Shown: positions 17,212 to 26,938, counted from the stretch's first letter. The stretch is 35,535 nt of DNA from Bacillota bacterium (GCA_013314855.1 JABUEW010000034.1:1-35535), one strand, 5' to 3'. Notes: generated by a model from the sequence alone, not told the origin. Numbers and translations are program-made.

Positions 17212-17289
17212 TGGGGTGAATAGTGGGAGTCGAACCCACGACCTCCAGGGCCACAACCTGGCGCTCTGACCAACTAAGCTATATCCACC
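17212..17289 (-). tRNA. tRNA-His (GTG)
   Basis: 78 nt including encoded CCA and the extra G at position -1 that marks tRNA-His, opposite C73. Acceptor GTGGATA pairs with TATTCAC (one G-T pair). Anticodon loop TTGTGGC (anticodon GTG), T-loop TTCGACT. First gene of the cluster, about 60 nt after the predicted transcription start. Confidence 0.96.
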
Positions 17290-17354
17290 GTAAATACTCA
17301 CCGTCTATATGCCAATCTGCTCAACATTCCTAATTTTAAAAGAAGCCATTGACT

Positions 17355-17383
17355 ATTTTAAGATAAAATTAAGCTTTTGTCAA
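17355..17383 (-). promoter_or_regulatory. Promoter of the tRNA-His-Gln-Lys cluster
   Basis: Minus strand TTGACA (17378-17383, perfect), a 17-bp spacer and TAAAAT (17355-17360). A strong promoter as expected for tRNA genes. Confidence 0.85.
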
Positions 17384-17420
17384 GACTAAAAAATTTTTTC
17401 CGGAACTTCTCACTTCATAG

Positions 17421-18428
17421 CTATTTTTCTTCTTTTTCTTCATACTTGATTCCAAGGTGTTCATATGCAAGTCTTGTTGCCACCCGCCCTCTTGATGTTT
17501 TACCGATAAATCCCAGTTGGAGCAGGTAGGGTTCATATACATCTTCTATTGTGCCCGCCTCTTCATTAATGGATGCCGCAAGGGTATCCAAGCCTACAGG
17601 ACCCCCTCCAAACTTCTCTATTATACAATGTAGCAATTCCCTATCTATGCCATCAAGTCCCATGCTGTCCACTTCAAGGGCATCCAGTGCCATTTTGGTA
17701 ATTTCTCTGTTAATAAAACCGTCTCCCTTTACCTGTGCAAAATCCCTAACCCGTTTTAATAACCTGTTGGCTATCCTGGGAGTGCCTCTGGATCTGGCAG
17801 CTATCTCTAAAGCCCCTTCTTCGTCAATCCCAATATTTAAAATGGAAGATGACCTGGTTACAATTGATCTAAGTTCCTCAACCGTGTACATTTCCAACCT
17901 GTTTATAACCCCAAACCTGTCTCTTAAAGGTGATGTCAAAAGGCCAATACGTGTAGTTGCACCTATCAAAGTAAATTTTGGAAGGTCAAGCCTTATAGAC
18001 CTTGCACTGGGACCTTTGCCTATTACTATATCCAGGGCATACTCCTCCATTGCGGGATACATTATTTCTTCCACACTCCTGCTTAACCTGTGGATTTCAT
18101 CAATAAAAAGCACATCATAATTCCCGAGGTTGGTAAGTATGGCAGCCAGGTCACCGGGTTTTTCAATGGCAGGTCCTGATGTAACCCTGATATTAACACC
18201 CAGTTCTGAGGCAATTATCCACGCAAGAGTAGTTTTTCCAAGGCCCGGAGGTCCATATAAAAGTACATGATCAAGGGCCTCTTTCCTTTGCTTTGCTGCT
18301 TCAATAAACACCGATAGATTTTCCTTGACCTTGGTTTGGCCGATATATTCACTTAGCCTTCTTGGTCTTAAAGTTGCCTCATCAGCGTCCTCCAGGACTG
18401 CTTCACGGGCAACAAGCCTTTCTTCCAT
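17421..18428 (-). CDS. ruvB: Holliday junction branch migration ATPase RuvB
   Basis: This 335-aa AAA+ motor of the RuvAB complex drives branch migration during recombination. Walker A is 'GPPGLGKTT' (59-67), Walker B 'LFIDEIH' (ending at 112), sensor 1 region '[20 protein letters not shown]', and the C-terminal winged helix has '[11 protein letters not shown]' and '[10 protein letters not shown]...TSRGR'. Full length. It is the last gene of ruvC-ruvA-ruvB, 86 bp after ruvA. Confidence 0.97.
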   Translation of the reverse strand: MEERLVAREAVLEDADEATLRPRRLSEYIGQTKVKENLSVFIEAAKQRKEALDHVLLYGPPGLGKTTLAWIIASELGVNIRVTSGPAIEKPGDLAAILTNLGNYDVLFIDEIHRLSRSVEEIMYPAMEEYALDIVIGKGPSARSIRLDLPKFTLIGATTRIGLLTSPLRDRFGVINRLEMYTVEELRSIVTRSSSILNIGIDEEGALEIAARSRGTPRIANRLLKRVRDFAQVKGDGFINREITKMALDALEVDSMGLDGIDRELLHCIIEKFGGGPVGLDTLAASINEEAGTIEDVYEPYLLQLGFIGKTSRGRVATRLAYEHLGIKYEEKEEK

Positions 18429-18514
18429 CGATTCATCATCCCCTGTTTTTTATTATTCATAATTATCTGATTAATCTGTAAAAAGTGTTGCTTCCTAAAT
18501 CTATACAAATATTC

Positions 18515-19120
18515 CTACATAAGTTCTTTCAGCGAGTTTTTAATTATAGTTTCAATATCCAATTCTTCAGAGTAAACTGCTGAAACAGCTTTAGTCGCTT
18601 CTAACGGGGTATATCCCAACACCATCAAAGCGGTTATAGCTTCCTGGGCTTTTACGGTTTCTCTGCCTGACATCGGAGCCTCTTTTCTATAAACAAATTC
18701 AGCAAATTCTCCTTGTTCTTTCTTTATTTTATCTTTAAGCTCCAATATTATCCTTTGGGCTGTCTTGCTGCCTATTCCCGGGGCCTTAGTGAGTGTTTTC
18801 ACATCATCTGTAATAACTGCGAGACTAAATTTTGAAGGAGGTATAGCAGACATCAGTGATACCGCCACTTTTGGCCCCACTCCTGTAACTGAAATAAGAT
18901 GCTCAAACATTTTAAGTTCATCAGGGGTAAGAAACCCATACAGGTTTATATTGTCTTCCCGCACATGTAAATATGTGTATACTTTAACTTCATTACCTAC
19001 AGCACCTGATGCTTGTATGGTAGCGAGAGAGGTAAAAATCTTGTATCCTATCCCATTAGCCTCAATGATTATATGGTCCGTATGTTTATATTCAACGCGT
19101 CCTTTTATGTATGCCAACAT
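18515..19120 (-). CDS. ruvA: Holliday junction-binding protein RuvA
   Basis: This 201-aa protein forms the tetrameric platform that holds four-way junctions and loads RuvB. An N-terminal OB fold ('MLAYIKGRVEYKHTDHIIIE', 'GIGYKIFTS', 'YTYLHVREDNINLYGF') is followed by two helix-hairpin-helix motifs ('LISVTGVGPKVAVSLM' and 'TKAPGIGSKTAQRIILELKD'). A flexible linker leads to the C-terminal domain III ('EAITALMVLGYTPLEATKAV') that contacts RuvB. Normal length. It starts 16 bp after ruvC. Confidence 0.96.
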   Translation of the reverse strand: MLAYIKGRVEYKHTDHIIIEANGIGYKIFTSLATIQASGAVGNEVKVYTYLHVREDNINLYGFLTPDELKMFEHLISVTGVGPKVAVSLMSAIPPSKFSLAVITDDVKTLTKAPGIGSKTAQRIILELKDKIKKEQGEFAEFVYRKEAPMSGRETVKAQEAITALMVLGYTPLEATKAVSAVYSEELDIETIIKNSLKELM

Positions 19121-19136
19121 TCTATTTACGCCTCCG

Positions 19137-19622
19137 TCATTTTAATGTGCCCAGCTTATATGAATGTCCATGGCAGATTGCTACCGCCAGGGCATCTGCA
19201 ACATCATCAGGTTTTGGTATTTCAGGCAGGTTCAATATTACTTTCACCATTTGCTGGATCTGCCCCTTTTCAGCCCTGCCATATCCTACAACAGCCTGTT
19301 TTACCTGCAGGGGAGTATATTCAAAAACCTCTACACCATTCTTTGCAGCAGCCAGTATTGCCGCTCCCCTGCCTTGCGCTGCAGTTAAAGCAGTTTTGGT
19401 ATTTTTGTTGAAAAAAAGTTCCTCTACCGAAACCGCTTCCGGTTTAAACATTTTAATCAAGTCTTCCAACCTCAGGTTAAGCTTAAGTAACCTTTTTGCA
19501 AGGGGTTCTGATGCCTTCGTTGTAATTGCCCCGTACTCTATTACCGTAAAATGGTTACCTTCATATTTTACTATACCATAACCCGTTATTGCAAATCCAG
19601 GGTCGATTCCCATAATTAACAC
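19137..19622 (-). CDS. ruvC: Crossover junction endonuclease RuvC
   Basis: From a GTG at 19622 the protein has 161 residues, the normal RuvC size. The RNase H-like core shows the first acidic residue in '[14 protein letters not shown]', the second in '[11 protein letters not shown]' and the last pair in '[13 protein letters not shown]'. It cuts Holliday junctions held by RuvAB. The frame stays open 35 codons further upstream, to 19727, but that part lies inside palindromic repeat B and its flanking duplication and has no RuvC character. I therefore chose GTG 19622 (GAGAGG 10 nt upstream) or ATG 19613. The repeat sits where the ruvC promoter is expected. Confidence 0.92.
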   Translation of the reverse strand: MLIMGIDPGFAITGYGIVKYEGNHFTVIEYGAITTKASEPLAKRLLKLNLRLEDLIKMFKPEAVSVEELFFNKNTKTALTAAQGRGAAILAAAKNGVEVFEYTPLQVKQAVVGYGRAEKGQIQQMVKVILNLPEIPKPDDVADALAVAICHGHSYKLGTLK

Positions 19623-19637
19623 TGAAAAAAGACCTCT

Positions 19638-19911
19638 CTTTCTAGTGCGCATTTTCTTTTCATGACCCATTATATTCCAGAAACGATGCTCCAGGCCTCT
19701 AGAGCCTGTAAATTCACTTCGGGGCAAATCAAACTCGCAAAATAATTTGAATAGAATTTAATTTGAATAGAATTTAATAATATTTCAATGTAATTATTTT
19801 GCTTATACAGTTGATTTGCTTATCCCTCGTCGGATTAACAGGCTCTACGAGACCTTTCGCAATGTTTCTGTCATTATATGGGTCATATATGGAAAATGCG
19901 CCCCTTTCTAG
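19638..19911. repeat. Long palindromic (MITE-like) repeat, copy B, with 8-bp flanking duplication
   Basis: The body (19646-19903, 258 bp) has terminal arms TGCGCATTTTC and GAAAATGCGCCC, and pairs imperfectly over most of its length ('CATGACCCAT', 'CAGAAAC', 'AGAGCCTGT'). It is flanked by the 8-bp direct repeat CTTTCTAG (19638-19645 and 19904-19911), a likely target-site duplication. The arm-specific blocks AGAGCCTGTAAATTCA (plus strand, left) and AGAGCCTGTTAATC (minus strand, right) match the right and left arms of copy A respectively, so B is inverted relative to A. The centre holds a direct repeat of TTTGAATAGAATTTAAT. It fills the ruvC-argG spacer and has no coding capacity. Confidence 0.85.
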
Positions 19912-19934
19912 TTGTATTTTCTTACGCATTAATA

Positions 19935-19963
19935 TTGCATATTTATTCATTTTATTGTATAAT
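19935..19963 (+). promoter_or_regulatory. argGH promoter with ArgR box
   Basis: TTGCAT (19935-19940), a 17-bp spacer and TATAAT (19958-19963). TGCATATTTATTCA (19936-19949) differs by one base from the TGAAT-N4-ATTCA core of the arginine repressor box and overlaps the -35 region. Repression by ArgR with arginine is the natural reading. Confidence 0.7.
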
Positions 19964-20032
19964 AATAAAATATTATATCTTAGCAAATGATTCTTAATTA
20001 ATATTGTAACATAAATAAGGAGGTAATAATAT

Positions 20033-21244
20033 ATGAACAAAAAAGAAAAAGTTGTCCTTGCTTATTCGGGCGGACTTGATACATCAATTATAATACCATG
20101 GCTTAAAGAAAATTTCGACTGTGAAGTTATTGCAATGGCTGCCGATGTTGGGCAGGGGGAAGAACTGGAGCCCCTTAAGGAGAAGGCTGTTAAGACCGGT
20201 GCAAGTAAAATATATATAGAGGATATAAAAGAGGAGTTTGTAACCGATTATGTGTTCCCTACTCTTAAGGCAGGAGCCGTATACGAAGGAAAATATCTTT
20301 TGGGTACATCTTTTGCAAGGCCCATTATTGCAAAAAGGCTGGTGGAAATAGCTGCAAAAGAGGGTGCAACTGCCGTTGCCCATGGTGCAACAGGGAAAGG
20401 AAACGACCAGGTAAGGTTTGAACTTACAGTAAAAGCCCTTGCTCCCCACCTTAAAATTATTGCTCCCTGGAGGATTTGGGACATAAAATCAAGGGAAGAT
20501 GCCATTGACTATGCCCAGGCAAGAGGCATACCTATTCCTGTAACAAAAAAAGATAACTACAGTATGGACAGAAACTTGTGGCATTTAAGCCACGAGGGTT
20601 CCGACCTGGAAGACCCCTGGAATGAACCTATATACGAAAAAATTTTAAAACTGGTGGTCCCCCCTGAAAAGGCTCCGGACAAACCCACCTATGTTGAGAT
20701 ATATTTTGAGAAGGGAATACCGAAAAAAGTTAATGGAGTTGAATATCCCCCGGTGGAATTAATAGAAGTTTTAAATAAAATTGGTGGAGAAAATGGCATA
20801 GGTATAGTAGATATGGTGGAAAACAGGCTTGTCGGCATGAAATCCAGGGGAGTGTATGAAACACCGGGCGGCACAATACTGTATGCAGCCCATAGGGAGT
20901 TGGAGCTTCTTTGCCTTGACAGGGAAACCCTGCATTATAAAGACATGGTAGCTCAGAAATTTGCAGAACTTGTGTACTACGGGCAATGGTTTACACCTCT
21001 CAGGGAAGCCCTGTCCGCTTTTGTAGACAAAACCCAGGAGACAGTCACAGGCACTGTAAAAATGAAGCTTTATAAAGGCAATTGTGTGCCGGCAGGCTCT
21101 AAATCGGAGTATTCATTATATAGTCAGGAGTTGTCTACTTTCGGCAGAGACGAAGTATACAACCAGAAAGATGCCGAAGGATTTATAAATCTTTTTGGAC
21201 TGCCGTTGAAAGTGAGAGCATTAATGATGGAAAAACACAAATAA
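20033..21244 (+). CDS. argG: Argininosuccinate synthase
   Basis: This 403-aa enzyme condenses citrulline and aspartate with ATP, the penultimate step of arginine synthesis. The ATP pyrophosphatase loop 'AYSGGLDTS' (residues 10-18) starts the protein. Further signatures are '[13 protein letters not shown]' and '[19 protein letters not shown]'. Full length. A consensus AAGGAGG ribosome binding site precedes the ATG. It is followed 47 bp later by argH, and the ArgR box upstream fits joint control by arginine. Confidence 0.97.
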   Translation: MNKKEKVVLAYSGGLDTSIIIPWLKENFDCEVIAMAADVGQGEELEPLKEKAVKTGASKIYIEDIKEEFVTDYVFPTLKAGAVYEGKYLLGTSFARPIIAKRLVEIAAKEGATAVAHGATGKGNDQVRFELTVKALAPHLKIIAPWRIWDIKSREDAIDYAQARGIPIPVTKKDNYSMDRNLWHLSHEGSDLEDPWNEPIYEKILKLVVPPEKAPDKPTYVEIYFEKGIPKKVNGVEYPPVELIEVLNKIGGENGIGIVDMVENRLVGMKSRGVYETPGGTILYAAHRELELLCLDRETLHYKDMVAQKFAELVYYGQWFTPLREALSAFVDKTQETVTGTVKMKLYKGNCVPAGSKSEYSLYSQELSTFGRDEVYNQKDAEGFINLFGLPLKVRALMMEKHK

Positions 21245-21291
21245 TAGCAAGCAATAACAAGTAATAACAATAAAGCGAGTGTGATTGTTAA

Positions 21292-22671
21292 ATGAAACTT
21301 TGGGGCGGAAGGTTCATAAAAGCAACTGATGAGGCTGTAAATGATTTTAATTCATCAATTAAATTTGATTGTAGAATGTATAGGCAGGATATTCTTGGAA
21401 GCATAGCCCATGCAAAGATGCTGGGGAAATGCGGCATTATACCTCAACAAGAAGCAAGCCTTATCCAGGATACCCTGCTCGATATTTTGAAAGATATTGA
21501 TAACGGCATAATTGAGTTGGATGAAAATGCAGAAGACATTCATACCAATATTGAAAGCATATTAGTATCACGGATTGGAAATATGGGTAAAAAGCTTCAT
21601 ACAGGAAGGAGCAGGAATGACCAGGTTGCCCTTGACATAAGGATGTATCTTAAAGATGAAATAAAAGAGATTAAAAAATTATTGATGTCTCTTGAATCTA
21701 CCCTTGTAAGAATAGCTGAAAATCATCTTGATACCATACTTCCCGGTTATACCCATCTTCAAAGGGCTCAACCTGTTACTCTTGCTCATCATGTAATGTC
21801 TTATTTCCAGATGTTTAAAAGAGATATTGAAAGGCTTACGGACTGCTATAAAAGAGTGGATGTAATGCCCCTGGGTTCAGGTGCATTGGCAGGGACTACA
21901 TATCCTCTTGACAGAGAAATGGTTGCAAGGGAATTAGGGTTTTCATCTATCACCGAAAACAGTCTTGACGCTGTTAGTGATAGGGACTTCATTATTGAAT
22001 TGCTTTCATGTCTTTCAATCATTATGATGCATTTAAGCAGGTTCTGTGAAGAATTGGTATTGTGGTCATCCCATGAGTTCAGGTTTATCGAAATGGATGA
22101 TTCTTTTAGTACCGGCAGCAGCATAATGCCCCAGAAAAAAAACCCTGATGTAGCTGAACTAGTGAGAGGAAAAACCGGCAGGGTTTATGGGTCGCTTATG
22201 GCTATGCTTACCGTAATGAAAGCTCTTCCCCTGGCATATAATAAGGATATGCAGGAAGATAAGGAGGCAGTTTTTGATGCAATTGATACAGTTAAAATGT
22301 GTCTTCCCGTATTTACAAATATGATATCTGCAATGAAAATATGTAAAGAAATCATGTACAATGCTGCCAGAGGCGGATTTACCAATGCAACAGACGTGGC
22401 CGATTATTTGGTGAAAAAAGGCGTTGCCTTTAGAGATGCACATGAAATAACAGGTAAAATAGTTCTCTATTGCATTGATACAGGGAAAGCCATAGAACAA
22501 CTTACAATAGATGAATTTAAATCTTTCTCACTATTAATACAAGAGGATATTTATAATGAAATAACCCTTGAAAAATGCATATCCGGTAGAAATCTTCCCG
22601 GCGGGCCTTCAAGGGAAAGTGTTATAACTTCGATTATAAAAGCAAAGAAGTTTTTGGAAGCGGAGTTTTAA
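21292..22671 (+). CDS. argH: Argininosuccinate lyase
   Basis: This 459-aa fumarase/aspartase-superfamily enzyme splits argininosuccinate into arginine and fumarate. Visible signatures are 'MKLWGGRF', '[13 protein letters not shown]', '[13 protein letters not shown]' and the flexible catalytic loop '[12 protein letters not shown]' (275-286) with the catalytic serine. Full length. The ribosome binding site is weak (GAGTGTG), which suggests partial coupling to argG. The stop codon is embedded in a perfect 12-bp-arm palindrome (22657-22681). Confidence 0.97.
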   Translation: MKLWGGRFIKATDEAVNDFNSSIKFDCRMYRQDILGSIAHAKMLGKCGIIPQQEASLIQDTLLDILKDIDNGIIELDENAEDIHTNIESILVSRIGNMGKKLHTGRSRNDQVALDIRMYLKDEIKEIKKLLMSLESTLVRIAENHLDTILPGYTHLQRAQPVTLAHHVMSYFQMFKRDIERLTDCYKRVDVMPLGSGALAGTTYPLDREMVARELGFSSITENSLDAVSDRDFIIELLSCLSIIMMHLSRFCEELVLWSSHEFRFIEMDDSFSTGSSIMPQKKNPDVAELVRGKTGRVYGSLMAMLTVMKALPLAYNKDMQEDKEAVFDAIDTVKMCLPVFTNMISAMKICKEIMYNAARGGFTNATDVADYLVKKGVAFRDAHEITGKIVLYCIDTGKAIEQLTIDEFKSFSLLIQEDIYNEITLEKCISGRNLPGGPSRESVITSIIKAKKFLEAEF

Positions 22672-22716
22672 ACTCCGCTTCCCGTACAAATGAATAAACC
22701 CGGTTGTTAGCCGGGT
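22657..22716. terminator. Two hairpins at the end of argH, probable bidirectional terminator
   Basis: The first hairpin has arms GAAGCGGAGTTT and AAACTCCGCTTC around one base (22657-22681) and contains the argH stop. The second, ACCCGG-N7-CCGGGT (22698-22716), is followed on the minus strand by a T-rich run. The minus-strand gene starting at 23071 ends at 22760, so the second hairpin could serve both converging genes. Neither has a classic plus-strand T tract. Confidence 0.5.
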
Positions 22717-22759
22717 CAATTCACGTTATTCATTATTAATCTGACGTTGTTGTTTGATA

Positions 22760-23071
22760 CTACTTTTGTTTTACCTTTTTATCCAACGCCCTACCCAAGC
22801 TATACCACGAATCCCTTATTTTAAATCTCATTTCCTCATCAAGTGTACGTTCAATTACATCATTTAGTTTTTTCCTCATTTCAAAATATTCTACTATATC
22901 AAATTCTGGCTTACTTAATACTTCCTCCATTTCGGCAATCCAGTTTTCTACATGCTCTTTACCAATATACTCTTTTTCTACCTTTTTCTTTAAATGGGTA
23001 ATCACAAGCTTGACAGCTTTTCTCTTTACATCAGCATCCGTTTGGACTTTTTTTGTTTTGCCTTTTACCAT
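22760..23071 (-). CDS. Small hypothetical protein, highly charged and helical
   Basis: This 103-aa protein belongs to no family I recognise. It is rich in Lys and Glu, has no cysteine, signal peptide or membrane segment, and looks fully helical ('KLVITHLKKKVEKEYIG', 'NWIAEMEEVLSKPEF', 'VEYFEMRKKLNDVIERTLDE'). An AAGGAG ribosome binding site lies 8-9 nt before the ATG, which supports real expression. It stands alone between argH (converging) and the polysaccharide deacetylase gene. An (AAT)7 run lies just upstream of its ribosome binding site. Confidence 0.65.
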   Translation of the reverse strand: MVKGKTKKVQTDADVKRKAVKLVITHLKKKVEKEYIGKEHVENWIAEMEEVLSKPEFDIVEYFEMRKKLNDVIERTLDEEMRFKIRDSWYSLGRALDKKVKQK

Positions 23072-23090
23072 TTATAAACACTCCTTACCC

Positions 23091-23111
23091 AATAATAATA
23101 ATAATAATAAT
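23091..23111. repeat. (AAT)7 trinucleotide run
   Basis: Seven perfect AAT units in the promoter/leader region of the 103-aa protein gene. It is prone to slippage and could vary the promoter-to-start distance. Confidence 0.8.
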
Positions 23112-23165
23112 GATATTATCTATTAACTATTATATACTAAAAAGGTTAAACTTGCAAACTTTATA

Positions 23166-23225
23166 CTCCCTTAGAAGCGGGCGCATTTTCTTCATAAAAA
23201 TAAAATGCGCCCCTCCCTTAGAAGC
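23166..23225. repeat. Short palindromic repeat with 13-bp flanking duplication
   Basis: A 34-bp element (23179-23212) has perfect 11-bp ends, GGGCGCATTTT and AAAATGCGCCC, around a 12-bp AT-rich centre. Its right part, from CTTCA to the end, resembles the right end of long copy A, so it looks like an internal-deletion form. It is flanked by a perfect 13-bp direct repeat CTCCCTTAGAAGC (23166-23178 and 23213-23225). Confidence 0.85.
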
Positions 23226-23232
23226 CTTGCTT

Positions 23233-24408
23233 TTAATTATCATATACAACAAGTTCCTTATCATTAAGCTTGCCAATGTCAATATTTTCTGCCTTACTTC
23301 CGGGAACGGTTATAGTATCAGGATTTCCATCGCTTATAAATTCATCTTCTCTTGAGAGGTTTTCCAACCACCAGTTAAGGTCAAATTTTACAGGATTAAT
23401 TCCAGGTGCTCTTATCCTGTGAATAGAATAAGGATTGAAATTTTTGTTTACAGGAGATAATGCCGGGTCCCATCCCACTTCCATAATTGCTAAATTCTCA
23501 TATTTTTCTCCTTCATACTCACCGCTTATTACATATTCCATAAGATCATTTGGAGGAGCCCCATATGGAAGGGAAAAAGCAAACATTTTATAACCTGGTA
23601 CCAGTTCATACATTCTTTTCTGGTTACCTCCTACTTCCTGTCGGATTTTTTCAATGCTTTTAATAGTTGTGAGATCTACATGTCTCAAAGTATGGTTCCC
23701 TATTTCAAAGCCTTTGTCAATTAAATATTTAAGCCTTTCAGATAAAGTTCCCTTCCCGCTGAAAACCGACAATCCCAGGTTCACAAAAAAAGTTCCTTTT
23801 AGGCCAAAATCCGGATACTTGCTGTAAAACTCCTCCATTATCCCGACGGCAGAGTTTCTATTAGCTTTAAGCACTCCATCCTCTTCTACCAGGTTAAATT
23901 GCCCTGACGTTCCATCATCAAAGGTGAATACCATAGGAATATACCCCGCAGGTATTGATATATTGTTTTCAAGGTAATCTTTAAGGCTGATTAAGCGGTA
24001 ACCTTTATCATACAATTTATAAAGCAGCTCTTCAAAAGCCTGGAAAGTCATGGTATACTCTCCATTACCATATTTTGTCGCAGTAAAAGTTTCCACAAAA
24101 TTGTGAAACATCACAACCATTATTTTACCTGCTTCATTTGGCTTAATTTTTTCCGGATCTATTTGTAATTCAGGCTGCCCTTTTCCTTTATCTTCAGTAA
24201 TGTCTTCTTTTTGGCCTTTACCTTCTATTTGCTCTGTAAGCTTCTCATCAGCATTGCTATTATTCCCTATCTCCTGTCCGTTATATTCTTTGGGGGTATT
24301 ATTTTCCATATCTTTTTTCTCTTTTTTCCAATACCCGTATCCCATAATAACTATGGTAACTGACAATAATAAAAATATTACTAAAAGTATTTTTACAATC
24401 TTTTGCAT
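23233..24408 (-). CDS. Membrane-anchored polysaccharide deacetylase (NodB/CE4 family)
   Basis: This 391-aa protein has an N-terminal membrane anchor (residues 4-25, 'IVKILLVIFLLLSVTIVIM'). A charged, low-complexity linker (about 30-90) is followed by an extracellular NodB domain. The metal/catalytic Asp pair is in 'VFTFDDGTSG' (D164-D165) and the metal-binding histidines are in 'EIGNHTLRH' (H239, H243). The first motif is preceded by an N-terminal 'VVMFHNF' strand, as in PgaB-like/PdaB-like enzymes. It probably removes acetyl groups from a cell-surface polysaccharide or peptidoglycan. The substrate is not evident. It begins 27 bp after glgD in the same direction, so co-transcription with glgCD is possible. 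GAGGTG precedes the ATG. Confidence 0.88.
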   Translation of the reverse strand: MQKIVKILLVIFLLLSVTIVIMGYGYWKKEKKDMENNTPKEYNGQEIGNNSNADEKLTEQIEGKGQKEDITEDKGKGQPELQIDPEKIKPNEAGKIMVVMFHNFVETFTATKYGNGEYTMTFQAFEELLYKLYDKGYRLISLKDYLENNISIPAGYIPMVFTFDDGTSGQFNLVEEDGVLKANRNSAVGIMEEFYSKYPDFGLKGTFFVNLGLSVFSGKGTLSERLKYLIDKGFEIGNHTLRHVDLTTIKSIEKIRQEVGGNQKRMYELVPGYKMFAFSLPYGAPPNDLMEYVISGEYEGEKYENLAIMEVGWDPALSPVNKNFNPYSIHRIRAPGINPVKFDLNWWLENLSREDEFISDGNPDTITVPGSKAENIDIGKLNDKELVVYDN

Positions 24409-24435
24409 TTCTACACCTCATTTTTTAGTTTTACG

Positions 24436-25557
24436 TTAAACCACTGTATCTTTACCTATAATAACAGGCCAGTCCGGTTCACCTTTGAATTGTTTACTGG
24501 AAGTTATAACAACATTCTTGTCCAAAATAACGTTTTGAATGTATGCATTTTCTCCGATTGAAGAGCTCTGCATAATTATACTATTTTTTATTACAGCACC
24601 TTTTCTCACGGTAACTCCCCTGAAAAGCACACTGTTTTCTACTCTGCCTTCAATAATGCAACCATCTGCTACAATGGAATTTCTAACTTCAGCCTCATCA
24701 TTATATTTCGCAGGTGTTTCATCTTTTACCTTGGTATAAATTTTTCCGTTGTTTATAAACAATTCTTCCCTCACAACCGGATCAAGTAATTCCATATTGC
24801 ATCTGTAATACATCCTCACTGTACTTAAATTTCTCCAATATCCATTAAATTTATAACCATAAACTTTTAAGTCTTTAAGCTTTTTTATTAATATATCCTT
24901 TACAAAGTCATAACTGCCATGAGCAGCACACTCTTCTAAAAGAAAAATCAACAAATCCTTGTTTAATAAATATATTCCCATAGAACCATTTATTGTAGGG
25001 GGATTTAAAGGTTTCTCCCAAAAATCAATAACTCTGCCGTCTTTATCAATAGATACTATACCTAAAACGGATAATTCCGTCTGAATATAATCATGCATTT
25101 CCCTGTATGCAATGGTTATATCCGCATTTTTTTCAATGTGGTATTCAAACATGGGGTCAAAAACCATTTTATACACACAATTTCCTTGCGCAACAAGCAC
25201 ATATTCTTCATTGCTCCGTTTCAAAAACGTAATATTCTTATATATTGCATCAGCACTTCCAAGGTATATTCCCGAATCATCACCGGATAAAGATGGAGGG
25301 AATATAAAAAGGCCGTCATACCTCCTGTCAAGATCCCATTCCTTTCCTGAACCCAGATGGTCCATTAATGAACGGAAACTGTATTGAGTAATAACACCTA
25401 CCTTCTTTATGCCCGAATTTACCATATTAGATAAAGCAAAATCAATGGCACGGTATTTCCCTCCTACAGGCACGGCAGAACCTGAGCGTATAGCAGAAAG
25501 GTCTTTAAGTTCACGGTACTTTCCACCTGTTAAAATTAACCCTATAGTATTTTTCAT
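24436..25557 (-). CDS. glgD: GlgD-type subunit of glucose-1-phosphate adenylyltransferase
   Basis: This 373-aa paralogue of GlgC has a nucleotidyltransferase domain (1-240) followed by left-handed beta-helix repeats (about 285-365). The N-terminal nucleotide-binding motif is eroded: '[20 protein letters not shown]' replaces the GGxGxRLxxLTxxxAKPAV pattern seen in the neighbouring GlgC. '[20 protein letters not shown]' is kept. In Firmicutes GlgD is known as a poorly active partner that modulates GlgC. Its ATG overlaps the glgC stop (ATGA), so the two are translationally coupled and likely made in equal amounts. Confidence 0.93.
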   Translation of the reverse strand: MKNTIGLILTGGKYRELKDLSAIRSGSAVPVGGKYRAIDFALSNMVNSGIKKVGVITQYSFRSLMDHLGSGKEWDLDRRYDGLFIFPPSLSGDDSGIYLGSADAIYKNITFLKRSNEEYVLVAQGNCVYKMVFDPMFEYHIEKNADITIAYREMHDYIQTELSVLGIVSIDKDGRVIDFWEKPLNPPTINGSMGIYLLNKDLLIFLLEECAAHGSYDFVKDILIKKLKDLKVYGYKFNGYWRNLSTVRMYYRCNMELLDPVVREELFINNGKIYTKVKDETPAKYNDEAEVRNSIVADGCIIEGRVENSVLFRGVTVRKGAVIKNSIIMQSSSIGENAYIQNVILDKNVVITSSKQFKGEPDWPVIIGKDTVV

Positions 25558-26834
25558 TCGTATACACCATCCTTAAATACATTTCTTCCTGAAGGAACGT
25601 CCAAGCAATAAAAATCTTTATAACTTGCTCCCATATCAACCATTACATTTTTTCCTATTGTTACATTATCGGGGATATCAGCATCATCACCTATAACAGT
25701 AATACCGGAATTATAAATTGCCGGCTTGTACTCATTGACTACAGCTTCACCTATACCTATTATTACATTGTTACCTACCCGTACGTTTTCGCCTACAATA
25801 GTATGGCTTATATATGCACCTTTTCCTATTCTGCTATTTGCCATTATAATTGAATCCTCAATTAATGCCCCATCTTCTATTATTACACCGGGGAATATCA
25901 CTGATCTTCTTACACTCCCATAAATCATACACCCCTCTGCAATAACTGAAGTTTTCACGTTTCCCTCATGTCCCACATAATGGGGAGGCATGGCAGGATT
26001 AGGAGAATAAATCTTCCAGGCCTGATCATAAAGGTTGAATTCAGGAACTCTCTTGACAAGCTCCATATTAGATTCCCAATAGGCCTGGATAGTACCTACA
26101 TCTTTCCAATACCCTTCAAAACTGTATGCCCACAGATTCCTTCCGTCCTTCAACATGGCTGGTATAATGTCTTTCCCAAAATCATGTTCTGATTCTGCAT
26201 CTTTATCGTCTTTCGCCAGATAATCTTTAAGGACCTCCCATGTAAATATGTATACTCCCATAGAAGCAAGAGTACTCTTTGGGTTTTTAGGCTTTTCTTC
26301 AAATTTGTAAATTTTTCCATATCCATCTACATTCATTATTCCATACCTGCTTGCTTCTTCATACGGAACATTTATCACAGAAATAGTTGCCTCTGCATTA
26401 TTCTTTTTATGGAAATCCAGCATTTTGGAATAATTCATTTTATATACATGGTCTCCCGATAGTATTAAAATGTAGCGGGGTGACAGTTTATCAACAAAAT
26501 CAATATTCTGGTATACTGCATTTGCTGTCCCTTTATACCACTCACCAGTCTCACCTTTCACGTATGGCGATAGTATTGTTACTCCTCCATTTAACCTATC
26601 CAAGTCCCAGGGTTTTCCTATACCTATATGGGAATTCAGCTTGAGGGGTTGATACTGGGTAAGCACTCCTACAGTATCTATTCCTGAATTAACACAATTA
26701 CTAAGGGTAAAATCAATAATCCTATATTTCCCGCCATACATAACAGCAGGTTTTGCAATTTTTTTGGTCAGGACTCCAAGCCGGCTACCCTGTCCTCCAG
26801 CCAATATCATTGCAATTATTTCTTTTCGGACCAT
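25554..26834 (-). CDS. glgC: Glucose-1-phosphate adenylyltransferase, catalytic subunit
   Basis: This 426-aa enzyme makes ADP-glucose from ATP and glucose-1-phosphate for glycogen synthesis. The catalytic motif is intact: '[20 protein letters not shown]' followed by '[20 protein letters not shown]'. Other signatures are '[12 protein letters not shown]', '[19 protein letters not shown]' and '[19 protein letters not shown]'. The C-terminal part is a beta-helix with hexapeptide repeats. A strong GGAGGAGAGAGG region precedes the ATG. No glycogen synthase or branching enzyme gene lies within the window. Confidence 0.96.
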   Translation of the reverse strand: MVRKEIIAMILAGGQGSRLGVLTKKIAKPAVMYGGKYRIIDFTLSNCVNSGIDTVGVLTQYQPLKLNSHIGIGKPWDLDRLNGGVTILSPYVKGETGEWYKGTANAVYQNIDFVDKLSPRYILILSGDHVYKMNYSKMLDFHKKNNAEATISVINVPYEEASRYGIMNVDGYGKIYKFEEKPKNPKSTLASMGVYIFTWEVLKDYLAKDDKDAESEHDFGKDIIPAMLKDGRNLWAYSFEGYWKDVGTIQAYWESNMELVKRVPEFNLYDQAWKIYSPNPAMPPHYVGHEGNVKTSVIAEGCMIYGSVRRSVIFPGVIIEDGALIEDSIIMANSRIGKGAYISHTIVGENVRVGNNVIIGIGEAVVNEYKPAIYNSGITVIGDDADIPDNVTIGKNVMVDMGASYKDFYCLDVPSGRNVFKDGVYE

Positions 26835-26929
26835 GCCTCTCTCCTCCAGTGCCTTACTTTTTCCTGTTTGTGTTACGTTTATTAGTTAATTATGCACACA
26901 ATTTAAATTTATATTTTTCCGCTATTAAA

Positions 26930-26938
26930 ATTATACCA
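26930..26938 (-). promoter_or_regulatory. Extended -10 promoter element of glgCD
   Basis: Minus strand TGGTATAAT, a perfect extended -10 element, about 100 nt before the glgC ATG. The -35 region is weak. Confidence 0.5.

Noticed and set aside
19623-19727. 35-codon N-terminal extension of RuvC
   Set aside because: It lies within palindromic repeat B and its flanking duplication and has no RuvC character. GTG 19622 or ATG 19613 gives a normal-length protein.
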